Shown here: piece by piece, positions 53,319-61,653 of the stretch | Layout: each line of letters opens with the position of its first letter | Position numbering within the stretch: the stretch's first letter is position 1 | Source: Paenibacillus sp. FSL H8-0332 | GTDB taxonomy: Bacteria; Bacillota; Bacilli; Paenibacillales; Paenibacillaceae | DNA length: 64,000 nucleotides | NCBI RefSeq assembly: GCF_037963835.1 | Contig: NZ_CP150145.1 | Span: forward strand, 1,426,001-1,490,000 | Direction: 5' to 3' | Program-made: the position numbers and the translations under genes | The notes under the pieces: generated by a model | Seen by the model: the letters and a program-made list of their open reading frames with translations, nothing else | What the model was told of the DNA's origin: nothing | Database searches by the model: none

Positions 53319-54824
53319 TCAAGCAAAGCCTGCATTCCCGCTCATCCCCACCCACAGCGGGGATTGCTCCAGACAAGCGGCGAGCTGGAGCAGCAGGTCC
53401 TCGCGCCCTTTGGAGGCCATGACCTGGACGCCGACCGGCATTCCTTCGGCCGTAAGATGCACCGGCACGCTCATGGCGGGCTGGCCGGTCAGGTTGGCAA
53501 GCTGGGTGAAGGGCGTGTACGTCAGGCTCGGCTCGAACATCTCGTAGATCATCCGCCGCTGCGCGTCCTTCGGCAGCCCGCTGATCTGCATCAGCTTCTC
53601 TGTCTCCGCCGTGGTCTGGGTCAGCTCTCCGACCTTCGGGGCGGAGTCTGCATTAGCCGGAGTAATATACAGATCGAAGCGGTCCATCAGCGCGGCCATT
53701 TGCGCAGCGGCTACATCCCATTCGTGCAGACTGTGCACGAATTCTGCCGCCGAGACCTGCTTCCCGGCTTCGGCCAGCACCCAGGTGACAATATCCACTT
53801 CCTCTGCCTTAATTGCACGGCCCATGGCGCTCTCCAGCGACAGGAACATGGCGGATACTTCTCCGGCGTTCATCGTATAGTAGTTGTCCATCAGCCGCAC
53901 CCCGTTGACCGGGCTCAGCTTCTCTTCCACCTCATAGCCCTCGGACTCCAGCCACTTGACCGTCTTCCGCACGGCCTCTACCGCCTCAGCGGATACCGGT
54001 GTTCCCACCGGCGAAGCGGTGGTGAAGGCGATCCGCAGCTTCCGCTGCGCAGGCTTCAGCAGATCGTCCAGGTAGACGCCCGTATACAGCGGCGTCTGAA
54101 AAGCCGCTTCCGGCTGCACCACCTGCAGCAGATCCAGCATCGCGGCGCTATCCCGCACAGAGCGGGTCAGCGCAAAATCAATCGACGCGCCCTGCCACTG
54201 GCGGCCGATCCCCGGGCCGACCGGCGTACGCCCGCGCGTCGGCTTCAGCCCGAACAGGCCGGTGAACGAGGCCGGTATGCGGATGGAGCCGCCGCCGTCA
54301 CTGGCTCCGGCGGCCGGGACGATCCCGGCGGCAACCGCTGCCGCCGCACCGCCGCTGGAGCCGCCGGGTGAACAGGCGGGGTTCCAGGGATTGCGGGCCG
54401 GGCCGTGGAGCAGGGGCTCGGTGATGTTTTTCAGCCCGAATTCCGGCGTATTCGTATGGCCCAGCGGGATGAAGCCGCCGCGCCGGATACGGGCCACATA
54501 GTTAGAGTCCCGCTTCGCTACATTGTCCTTCATCAGCAGAGCGCCCGAGGTCAGCGGTTCGCCGCCAATCGCCTGGGAGATATCCTTCAGCAGGAAGGGG
54601 ACGCCGGCGAAGGGGCGGGTGAAGTCGTCCGGATCTACGGGCATTTCCATGGCCTCCTTCAGCGCGGCCTCCCGGCGGGTGCGTACCACCGCATTCAGCA
54701 GAGGATTCACCTCATCCATCCGGGCGTAGGCGGCTTCCACAAGCTCATGTGCTGACACCTCCCGTGCCTTAACTAGGGCGGCAAGCCCCAGCGCATCATA
54801 ACCGGAATAAGCAGACAACGACAT
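53319..54824 (-). CDS. Amidase-signature-family amidase
   Basis: A 501-residue amidase. The Ser-Ser-Lys triad is visible: Lys in FLLKDIS near residue 77, Ser in the GSSGGAAAAVAAG core near 154-158, and the nucleophile Ser in GASDGGGSIRIP near 173-184. Family members hydrolyse amides of many kinds, so the substrate is open. GatA is less likely because no gatB or gatC is near. GAGGTT precedes the ATG at 54824. Confidence 0.9.
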   Translation of the reverse strand: MSLSAYSGYDALGLAALVKAREVSAHELVEAAYARMDEVNPLLNAVVRTRREAALKEAMEMPVDPDDFTRPFAGVPFLLKDISQAIGGEPLTSGALLMKDNVAKRDSNYVARIRRGGFIPLGHTNTPEFGLKNITEPLLHGPARNPWNPACSPGGSSGGAAAAVAAGIVPAAGASDGGGSIRIPASFTGLFGLKPTRGRTPVGPGIGRQWQGASIDFALTRSVRDSAAMLDLLQVVQPEAAFQTPLYTGVYLDDLLKPAQRKLRIAFTTASPVGTPVSAEAVEAVRKTVKWLESEGYEVEEKLSPVNGVRLMDNYYTMNAGEVSAMFLSLESAMGRAIKAEEVDIVTWVLAEAGKQVSAAEFVHSLHEWDVAAAQMAALMDRFDLYITPANADSAPKVGELTQTTAETEKLMQISGLPKDAQRRMIYEMFEPSLTYTPFTQLANLTGQPAMSVPVHLTAEGMPVGVQVMASKGREDLLLQLAACLEQSPLWVGMSGNAGFA

Positions 54825-54926
54825 AGGTATAACCTCTTTCTGGCAGGAACAGGCAGGCTACTTAGGTCAGGCTATAGCTGCAGTCTCGCGCATAGTATAT
54901 TGCGTTATAAGGAAGGCAGAGACTTT

Positions 54927-55508
54927 TCAAATGCGCTCATCTGTAAGATATTGCTTCACTGGAGGCGGGGTATACTCTGCGAACTGCTGCAAAATGCCCT
55001 CCGGCGTGGTAGCGTTCAGCATGATGGAATGATGCTTCTCCTGCATGAATTGTTCCCGGGCCATGTTGCTGAACAGGGTAATCAGCGGATCATAATAATG
55101 ATTCACATTAAGCAGTCCGCAGGGCTTCTGATGCAGGCCGAGCTGAGCCCAGGTGAAGATCTCGAAATACTCCTCCATCGTGCCCGGGCCGCCCGGCATA
55201 GCAATGAATCCGTCCGCCAGCTCAGACATCTTAAGCTTCCGTTCGTGCATAGAGTCTACCATAATCAGCTCCGTCAGACGGGTGTGCTCGATTTCCCTTT
55301 GCTTCAGAAAATGCGGCAGCACCCCGATCACGCGGCCTCCCGCCTGCATCACGCTATCTGCAATAGCGCCCATCAAGCCTACAGTAGCTCCGCCATAGAT
55401 CAGCGTAATGTTACGTGCGGCAAGCTCCTTGCCGAGTAGAATAGCGGATTCCTTGTATACGGGCGAAGCCCCTTCACTGGAACCGCAGAACACTGCGATA
55501 CTCTTCAT
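54927..55508 (-). CDS. LOG-family protein (TIGR00730-type phosphoribohydrolase)
   Basis: A 193-residue Rossmann-fold protein with the LOG signature seen as PGGPGTMEE near residues 106-114 and MHERK before it. LOG proteins release bases from nucleoside 5'-monophosphates; in plants this activates cytokinins. In bacteria the role is often purine salvage or unclear. AAAGGAGAG precedes the ATG. Confidence 0.9.
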   Translation of the reverse strand: MKSIAVFCGSSEGASPVYKESAILLGKELAARNITLIYGGATVGLMGAIADSVMQAGGRVIGVLPHFLKQREIEHTRLTELIMVDSMHERKLKMSELADGFIAMPGGPGTMEEYFEIFTWAQLGLHQKPCGLLNVNHYYDPLITLFSNMAREQFMQEKHHSIMLNATTPEGILQQFAEYTPPPVKQYLTDERI

Positions 55509-55654
55509 AAGCTGCTGACTCTCCTTTGTCTTAAGGTAATGTAATGTGCTTTGAAGAACGGTTGTTTCCTCTACCTAATGTATCACGGATTCAGGTGCAT
55601 GTAACATTTTTCTCGCTGCCGGAGCAGGCGGTTTAATTGCGGTGGTGCTCTGCA

Positions 55655-55683
55655 TTGACAACCTTTTGCGGAGCGGCTATACT
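55655..55683 (+). promoter_or_regulatory. Sigma-A promoter of tyrS
   Basis: TTGACA (55655-55660), a 17-base spacer and TATACT (55678-55683). Both boxes and spacing fit the consensus very well. It lies just upstream of the T-box leader. Confidence 0.85.
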
Positions 55684-55957
55684 TTCTGTAATCTTATAGT
55701 TGGTATACGTTGAACGAGCCAGTAGCAGCCTTGTCCCTGTTCCCAGAGAGCCGGGGGTCGATGGAACCCGGTACACACAAGCGGACTGCGAATTACGCCT
55801 CGGGAGTATCTTGGGTAATGCCAAGCGGAGCTAAGCGAACGATAACTCGCCTGAGAGTGGTACGGACCTGCCTGCGGTATTAGGTCTGTGCAATTTGGGT
55901 GGTAACACGGTTAATACTAATCGTCCCTGTGTCTGAATAGACAAGGGGCGATTTTTT
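55684..55957 (+). promoter_or_regulatory. T-box riboswitch (tyrosine) with terminator
   Basis: The leader has a Stem I with AGTA and later GAAT-TAC; the specifier TAC (55794-55796) encodes Tyr. The T-box sequence TGGGTGGTAACACGG is at 55896-55910. The terminator TCGTCCCTGTGTC / GACAAGGGGCGA with TTTTTT spans 55921-55957. Uncharged tRNA-Tyr would favour the antiterminator and allow tyrS expression. Confidence 0.95.
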
Positions 55958-56086
55958 GTTGTCTGTGCGGTTTGCTGGCTGGGTGCGTGGCGGGCTTAAG
56001 CTTCTGAGGCTGATGCGGTATAGCTGCGGTTTTTTTGACGGATATCAAGGGATATAGAACAATCACATACACAAAAGGGGCTGTAC

Positions 56087-57349
56087 ATGTTGAACATTAT
56101 CGACGAGCTATTATGGCGCGATGCCATTAACCAGCAGACAGATGCGGACGGACTGCGTGAATTAACGAATACGAAGGCGGTATCGCTGTATTGCGGCGTG
56201 GACCCGACAGGCGACAGCATGCATATCGGCCACCTGATTCCGTTCATGATGCTGCGGCGCTTCCAGCTGGCCGGCCACCGTCCGGTCATTCTGATCGGGG
56301 GAGCTACGGGAACGATCGGCGATCCGAGCGGACGCCAGAGTGAGCGCTCTTTGCAGACGCTGGAGCAGGTGCAGGCGAATGTGGACGCCCTGACCGCCCA
56401 GATGAAGAAGCTGTTCCTTACTGACGGCGACAACCAGGTGCGGATGGTGAACAACTACGACTGGACCAAGGATATGAATGTTATCGAATTCCTGCGCGAC
56501 ATCGGCAAAAACTTCAGCATCAACACCATGCTCGCCAAGGATGTTGTCGCCAGCCGTCTGGACAGCGGGATCTCGTTCACCGAATTCTCCTACCAGATCC
56601 TGCAGTCTATGGACTACCTGCACCTGTTCCAGCACGAGGATGTGCAGCTGCAGATCGGCGGCTCGGACCAATGGGGAAATATTACCAGCGGCCTGGATCT
56701 GATCCGTAAAAAAGAAGGCAACGAAGCCAAAGCCTTCGGCCTGACCATTCCGCTTATGCTGAAGGCTGACGGGACGAAGTTCGGCAAATCCGCCGGCGGC
56801 GCCATCTGGCTCGATCCGAAGCAGACCACACCTTACGAGTTCTACCAGTTCTGGGCGAACACCGATGACCGGGATGTGGTCAAATACCTGAAGTACTTCA
56901 CCTTCCTGAGCAAAGAGGAGATCGAAGCGCTGGAAGAAAAGGTAGCTACCGAGCCGCATAAACGCGAAGCGCAAAAAGCGCTGGCTGAGGAAATGACCCG
57001 GTTCGTACACAGCGAGGAGCTGCTGGAGCAGGCCAAGCGCATCAGCGCGGCGCTGTTCAGCGGCGATATCCGGTCGCTGACTGCCGACGAAATCGAGGAA
57101 GGCTTCAAGGAAATGCCGACCTTCACGGCGGGAACTGAGACCAAGAACATTGTAGACTGGCTGGTGGACCTGGGAGTGGAGCCGTCCAAGCGCCAGGCGC
57201 GTGAGGATATTACTAAGGGCGCAATCTCGATCAACGGGGAGCGTGTGAATGAGCTGGAGACGGAGATTACAGCTGCAGATGCCATCGGCGGCAAGTTCAT
57301 CATCGTCCGCAAGGGCAAGAAGAATTACAGCCTGGTGAAGCTGGTCTAA
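56087..57349 (+). CDS. tyrS: Tyrosyl-tRNA synthetase
   Basis: Charges tRNA-Tyr. The class I motifs are HIGH at residues 46-49 and KFGKS at 231-235 (the KMSKS motif). An S4 RNA-binding domain fills the C-terminus (about 355-420). The length of 420 residues is normal for the bacterial TyrRS of Firmicutes. AAAGGGG precedes the ATG. The T-box leader upstream controls it. Confidence 0.97.
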   Translation: MLNIIDELLWRDAINQQTDADGLRELTNTKAVSLYCGVDPTGDSMHIGHLIPFMMLRRFQLAGHRPVILIGGATGTIGDPSGRQSERSLQTLEQVQANVDALTAQMKKLFLTDGDNQVRMVNNYDWTKDMNVIEFLRDIGKNFSINTMLAKDVVASRLDSGISFTEFSYQILQSMDYLHLFQHEDVQLQIGGSDQWGNITSGLDLIRKKEGNEAKAFGLTIPLMLKADGTKFGKSAGGAIWLDPKQTTPYEFYQFWANTDDRDVVKYLKYFTFLSKEEIEALEEKVATEPHKREAQKALAEEMTRFVHSEELLEQAKRISAALFSGDIRSLTADEIEEGFKEMPTFTAGTETKNIVDWLVDLGVEPSKRQAREDITKGAISINGERVNELETEITAADAIGGKFIIVRKGKKNYSLVKLV

Positions 57350-57451
57350 GCGGAAGCTGCCGGGTGATGGATTGCGGAAGGCGAGTAGAGTGGGCTGGAT
57401 GTTGAGCCAGGTGAGCTAGAATGAGAATGGTGTGAAGTAACTGAGTGATTT

Positions 57452-57491
57452 GGCTATCCCGCTGTCAGCAGTGACGGGGATAGCCTTTTTT
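57452..57491 (+). terminator. Terminator after tyrS
   Basis: GGCTATCCCG / CGGGGATAGCC forms a ten-base stem and is followed by TTTTTT. Confidence 0.9.
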
Positions 57492-57570
57492 GGTGGTCGC
57501 GGAAGGTGAGACGGTCTTCCGCCTTCTCCCCTGATCACCGTAGGCCGGAAGCGTAGCTGCATGGTGAGAT

Positions 57571-57700
57571 TAGAGGGATAAATCCCTCTAATCTTGCCGG
57601 AAATACCCTGAATGAGGGAATCAAGTGTATAAATCCCTCTAATCTTGCCGGAAATACCTTGAATGAGGAAATCAAGTGTATAAATCCCTCTAATAGGCTG
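57571..57700. repeat. Tandem array G: about three copies, exact 51-bp period
   Basis: AAATCCCTCTAAT begins at 57580, 57631 and 57682, spaced exactly 51 bases. Each full unit also contains GCCGGAAATACC and ATGAGG followed by AATCAAGTGTAT. The last copy is truncated and runs into array H. Confidence 0.9.
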
Positions 57701-57720
57701 CCGGGTGGGAAGAGGGAGGC

Positions 57721-57991
57721 AAATGAGGGGCACAAGTGCCCTTGAATTTAGCGCAAACGGCCGAAATGAGCCATTCAGGAGCATTAGTGCACCCGAATTC
57801 GGCAAAAGTCAGCGGCGAGCGGAAATGAGGAGCATTAGTGCACTTGAATTCGGCGCAAACGGCCGAAATGAGCAAATCAGGAGCATTAGTGCACCCGAAT
57901 TCGGCAAAAGTCAGCGGCGAGCGGAAATGAGGAGCATTAGTGCACTTGAATTCAGTGCAAACGGCCGAAATGAGCAAATCAGGAGCATTAG
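57721..57991. repeat. Tandem array H, left part: six copies, exact 51-bp period
   Basis: Units start at 57730, 57781, 57832, 57883, 57934 and 57985, always 51 bases apart. Two unit types alternate (one with TTGAATTCGGCGCAAACGG, one with CCGAATTCGGCAAAAGTC). The outermost unit has GCACAAG in place of GCATTAG. The sixth copy is cut after GCATTAG by the IS element. Confidence 0.93.
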
Positions 57992-58053
57992 CGGTTCGGC
58001 CCCCTAATTATGGAGACATTCTGCTAAAAACTCGTGTTTTCGCAGGATCTTGT

Positions 58054-58938
58054 TTACAGCTTTATTTCTATCGGTTTTAGCTTGCCTGCTTTCCATGCGG
58101 CGTGGTATTGCTTGGGGCTCATGCGCTGCAAACTGCCATGAAAACGGCGCTCGTTGTAAAAATTAATATAAACTGCGACCGCTTCATAGGCTTCTTCAAA
58201 CGTTTCAAAGTACCTTTTCGTGTACAAATCTCTCTCCAAAATACTGTGAAACGACTCAATGTAGGCGTTCATATTCGGCGTTTTTGGAGGAATCCGCTCA
58301 TGCTCCAGAGGACGCTGCGTTTCCGCACACAGCTCGCCAAAGACGTCGCTTAGGAATTGCGGGCCGTTATCGGAACGGATCACCGGTGAGGGATCTCCAG
58401 GCTGTAAACGTCGGCCCAGCGCCTCCCTTAACGTGGCACAGACTTGCTTCGCTGTACAGCTCGCGCCCACGTGGTAGCCGACGATACAGCGGTCAAACAC
58501 ATCAATCATATCAAAGATAAAAAAGAAGCGGTCGTAGCCATGAATGTATCCATATTTAATGTCAATCTGCCAGAGTTGGTTGGGGCCGGTGACCACTCGA
58601 TTTCGCGCTAAACGTCGAGGGTATTTTAGGTTCCTCACCGGCTTTTTCTGAAGCAATCCGAGCTTCTTGCACAGCCGGTACGCCTTCTTGTGGTTGAGGA
58701 TTAAGCCCTGCTGGACCGATAGGGCATACGCCAGGTTCCGGTAGCCATAGCCGTTCTCCTCGCCCTCTACCAGCTCACTCAGCCACTCCTCGATCTGTAG
58801 GTCACTGACCCGCAGACCGCCGGTAGTGAGGGAATAGGCGGGGATCGGACGACCCGAAGTCACGACCGCATCCGGGGCACTCCAAAGCCCCAGGAAACGT
58901 TTTTTATGCGCATAATAGGTGGAAGGTTGAACCTCCAC
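58054..58938 (-). CDS. IS3-family transposase OrfB (DDE integrase core)
   Basis: The annotated frame gives 294 residues with a HTH_21-type N-terminus (GLRVSDLQIEEWLSEL), then the rve integrase core: first Asp in QIDIKYGYIHG, second Asp in SDNGPQF, and the Glu in the later NAYIESFHSILERD segment. The frame stays open upstream through to the A7 run at 59022-59028, so the functional product is probably an OrfAB fusion made by -1 frameshifting rather than a separate OrfB from an internal start. Confidence 0.9.
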   Translation of the reverse strand: MEVQPSTYYAHKKRFLGLWSAPDAVVTSGRPIPAYSLTTGGLRVSDLQIEEWLSELVEGEENGYGYRNLAYALSVQQGLILNHKKAYRLCKKLGLLQKKPVRNLKYPRRLARNRVVTGPNQLWQIDIKYGYIHGYDRFFFIFDMIDVFDRCIVGYHVGASCTAKQVCATLREALGRRLQPGDPSPVIRSDNGPQFLSDVFGELCAETQRPLEHERIPPKTPNMNAYIESFHSILERDLYTKRYFETFEEAYEAVAVYINFYNERRFHGSLQRMSPKQYHAAWKAGKLKPIEIKL

Positions 58939-58973
58939 GATACGTAGAACCAGTGTAGCCGAATAACCCCGCT

Positions 58974-59321
58974 TTATCGCTTCGTCGGCCAGTTCGAGTT
59001 TGTCTTGTAAGCGGGGTTGGCTTTTTTTAAGAGTTCACGCAGCAGTTCGATTTCCAGATCCTTTTCACCCAATAACTTAATGGCCGTCTCCATCTTCGTC
59101 TCCAGATCTTGGACACGCTCCGCATCTTCAATCCGTTCTTGGACGGACGGAGTGGCCTCTTCTCCAAATCGTTCTTTGTAGAACTTCACCCAATTGGCAA
59201 TGGTGCTGGGAGAGACGGAATACTTTCGGGCCAGGAAGGAAACCTTGGTTCCATTGATCGCTTCTTGGGCTACTTTGATCCGCTGTTCGTCATACAACTT
59301 GTTGCTTCTCATCGGCTCCAC
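58974..59321 (-). CDS. IS3-family transposase OrfA (helix-turn-helix)
   Basis: A 115-residue protein with a helix-turn-helix (GTKVSFLARKYSVSPSTIAN, about 23-42) and a leucine-rich coiled coil (DLEIELLRELLKKA) near 90-105. The minus-strand AAAAAAAG slippery run at 59022-59029 lies before its stop, and the -1 frame leads into OrfB. Alone it usually acts as a repressor of transposition. Confidence 0.9.
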   Translation of the reverse strand: MEPMRSNKLYDEQRIKVAQEAINGTKVSFLARKYSVSPSTIANWVKFYKERFGEEATPSVQERIEDAERVQDLETKMETAIKLLGEKDLEIELLRELLKKANPAYKTNSNWPTKR

Positions 59322-59383
59322 TCCCTCTTCTTAGTGTACCTCTTACATGTCAAGGTCTCCACTTTGATTAGGGGGCTTAAGAG

Positions 59384-59620
59384 TTAGTGCACCCGAATTC
59401 GGCAAAAGTCAGCGGCGAGCGGAAATGAGGAGCATTAGTGCACTTGAATTCGGCGCAAACGGCCGAAATGAGCAAATCAGGAGCATTAGTGCACCCGAAT
59501 TCGGCAAAAGTCAGCGGCGAGCGGAAATGAGGAGCATTAGTGCACTTGAATTCAGTGCAAACGGCCGAAATGAGCAAATCAGGAGCACAAGTGCCCCTGA
59601 ATTCAGCGCACGCACCTCTT
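59384..59620. repeat. Tandem array H, right part
   Basis: Units continue at 59432, 59483, 59534 and 59585, spaced 51 bases, after the partial unit that begins at the duplicated TTAG (virtual start 59381). The final unit again has the GCACAAG variant, mirroring the left end at 57730. The uninterrupted array would have ten units. Confidence 0.93.
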
Positions 59621-59666
59621 CCACCCTACCCCAGTCCAGCCCGCCATCAGGCGGGCGAGTCAGGCT

Positions 59667-60155
59667 TCAAAACAAATAGAAAATAATGCCTTTATCAGCG
59701 GCCACAGTCTGGCTGTAGAACCGCTGGATCTCGGTGAAGAACTGGAGCAGGTAGGCAAAGAACGCATCCGCGTCATCGTCAGACACCGTATCAGGGTCCA
59801 GCGGGTAGACCTCCTCCTTGGCCATGGTCCGGAAATCATACCGCAGGCGCAGCTGCGCTTCATCCAGTCGGAAAATAGCGTCAAGCGCTTCGGCCACTTG
59901 TGCGGCACGCAGGCAGAATGCCCCGTATGCCCCAAACTCGATGCCTTGGTCTGAATGCAGCGGAACCACATATCCAAGTGGCGCAGGCCCGTCCGATATA
60001 TCACCGCATAGCAGGTAGTGAATCGCCTCCCAGGTGCGGTCGATATCCAGCCCCGGGTATTTGTCTATGTTCAAGCTCCCAAGCTGGGTGCTGCCTGCTA
60101 CAATCTGCTGTACCAGTTCATCTTCCATTGCAAAGTAATATCCGCGTATCGCCAT
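59667..60155 (-). CDS. DUF1877 family protein
   Basis: A 162-residue protein with the family start MAIRGYYFAMEDE and the segments DKYPGLDIDRTWEAIHYLL and ISDGPAPLGYVV. DUF1877 (YfbM-like) proteins have no known function. I chose the ATG at 60155; one at 60167 touches the GGAAGG site, while this one lies 12 bases from it. Confidence 0.85.
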   Translation of the reverse strand: MAIRGYYFAMEDELVQQIVAGSTQLGSLNIDKYPGLDIDRTWEAIHYLLCGDISDGPAPLGYVVPLHSDQGIEFGAYGAFCLRAAQVAEALDAIFRLDEAQLRLRYDFRTMAKEEVYPLDPDTVSDDDADAFFAYLLQFFTEIQRFYSQTVAADKGIIFYLF

Positions 60156-60197
60156 TGTATCAGCCATCCTTCCATGGTTGGGTTAGAGCAGTTGTAC

Positions 60198-60383
60198 TTA
60201 ATCCTCAAGCAGTGCAAGCTTGTCTTCGAGTTCAGTAATCTTAAGCCGGATGGCTTCTGCCCGGGGCTCGTCCTGCGCCTTCACAGCAACTGCTAATTCA
60301 TCGGCGGCTATGCCGAGCTGATACTCCAGGTACGTGTAGTCTGATGCGGCGGCAGGGTGGGTGGAGCGTTGGGAATAGGTCAT
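60198..60383 (-). CDS. Small hypothetical protein (61 residues)
   Basis: A 61-residue protein with a helical, charge-rich C-terminal half (AEAIRLKITELEDKLALLED), suggesting a short coiled coil. I recognise no family. The ATG at 60383 has AAGAGG nine bases upstream; an in-frame ATG at 60422 lacks a site. It lies just upstream of DUF1877 and may be co-transcribed with it. Confidence 0.6.
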   Translation of the reverse strand: MTYSQRSTHPAAASDYTYLEYQLGIAADELAVAVKAQDEPRAEAIRLKITELEDKLALLED

Positions 60384-60604
60384 ATGCCGAAGCCTCTTTT
60401 CTGTGATCTGTGATATATTCATGATACAGGGTTTGCAGGAAGGGCTCAACCTCGTTCCAGGGAAACTCGGCACAGGCTGCGACATTGTTCACAGACAATG
60501 AACCCGGTTCTGGATTTACCATGAGTAGTATTGAAAATTATAGCTTAATTTTTCAGTAACAGTATGCGGGAGAATTTTCCGCAAAGGAAGGTTTGGTATA
60601 CATA

Positions 60605-61636
60605 ATGATTGCTGTATCTTTTAACACCTTGGATGAGGCCAGGCGCTATCTGGAGGAGCTGAACGTGAACCGTGGGCTGGTGCTGTTCGCTGCGGCTGCG
60701 GCTGTGCGGGAATTATCCCGTCATGCGCCTTCGCGGGCTGTATTGTGCTCAACCAAGGGGGAATATACTCCGCAGGGCTACCGCAGCGGCGTAATTACTG
60801 GTTTTGAATACGAAGCCGGTATAGCAGATATTGTGGGCATTCTGCACCCTCCCGTGCTTAGCGCAAGTACGCTGGAGACTGCATACCGCAATGTCCAGGG
60901 CAACCCTAACGCATTTCTGATGCTGCTCTGTGACGGCACAGGCGGGATGGAAGAAATGCTGCTCTCCTCGCTGTATTTTATGGACCCGCAATTCAAGGTG
61001 GTTGGCGGCAGTGCGGCTGACGATGAGTGCGGCGAGACTTACCTCTTTATAGGAACCCGCCGGGTGCGGAACCTGGGGATTTATTTCAATATGCCTGCAC
61101 GCACTGCCCTGGTCAAAGAGAATATATATGTCCCGGCCGGGAAGACGCTGCTGGTGACAGAAGCCGATGTGTTCGGCAGAAGGGTCTATTCCTTCAATGG
61201 CCGGCCTGCAGCCGGGGAATACGCGCGTGTCCTGGGCGTGCCGGAGAAGGAGCTGGCAGAGCATTTTCTGAGCAGCCCGCTGGGCAAAAGATACGAGGAT
61301 GATCTGATCATAGCCTCCCCGAAGGTGGTTCATCCGGACGGCTCGGTCACCTTTTACAGCCAAATTATGTCTAGTACTTATGTGGAGCTGCTGAGTTCAG
61401 CTGATCCGCTGGCAGTGCTGGAGGAGACGCTGGGCGGCAGTCCGTTCAAGCCTTCGTTTGTCCTCAATATTAACTGTACGCTGCGGGACCAGCTGTTTTC
61501 ACGGGACGGTCTTTGGGGAGCTTTTGACAAGAGGATGCTTGGGTTCTGCGGCAACACTACAGGCTTCATCAGCTATGGAGAGCAATATTATACTAAGCAT
61601 GCCAATCAGACCATGATTCTGCTGCTGGTTGAATAA
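60605..61636 (+). CDS. FIST-domain sensory protein
   Basis: A protein of about 343 residues with a FIST_N domain (about 20-190, including GGSAADDE near 138-145) and a FIST_C domain (about 200-330). FIST proteins are small-ligand sensors, often proposed to bind amino acids. No membrane segment is present. The ATG at 60605 is 13 bases after AAAGGAAGG; a TTG at 60593 is too close to the site. The soluble MCP gene follows after 17 bases, so the two likely form a signalling pair. Confidence 0.88.
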   Translation: MIAVSFNTLDEARRYLEELNVNRGLVLFAAAAAVRELSRHAPSRAVLCSTKGEYTPQGYRSGVITGFEYEAGIADIVGILHPPVLSASTLETAYRNVQGNPNAFLMLLCDGTGGMEEMLLSSLYFMDPQFKVVGGSAADDECGETYLFIGTRRVRNLGIYFNMPARTALVKENIYVPAGKTLLVTEADVFGRRVYSFNGRPAAGEYARVLGVPEKELAEHFLSSPLGKRYEDDLIIASPKVVHPDGSVTFYSQIMSSTYVELLSSADPLAVLEETLGGSPFKPSFVLNINCTLRDQLFSRDGLWGAFDKRMLGFCGNTTGFISYGEQYYTKHANQTMILLLVE

Positions 61637-61653
61637 GGGAGAGTTGAAATCGG

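Larger units (their letters stand above)
57992..59383 (-). mobile_element. IS3-family insertion sequence, about 1392 bp
   Basis: The boundaries are set by the interrupted repeat unit: TTAG (57988-57991) is repeated at 59384-59387 as a 4-bp target duplication, and removing the element restores the 51-bp phase. The ends carry imperfect inverted repeats sharing GCCCCCTAAT, with a GGAGAC further in. The element encodes overlapping orfA and orfB on the minus strand. Confidence 0.9.

Noticed and set aside
53319..54824. Amidase considered as GatA
   Set aside because: No gatB or gatC is adjacent, and the protein lacks a context for tRNA-dependent amidation.
57690..58007. Open frames on both strands through array H, encoding 17-residue repeated peptides
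   Set aside because: A 51-bp period is a multiple of three, so any stop-free unit gives a long frame. The frames are open on both strands and lack ribosome sites and family resemblance. They are a by-product of the repeats.
57992..59383. Possible composite transposon carrying neighbouring genes
   Set aside because: Only one IS copy is present and its target duplication flanks it directly, so it moved as a single element.
59377..59679. Frames in the right part of array H
   Set aside because: They repeat the peptides of the left part and are created by the tandem DNA units.
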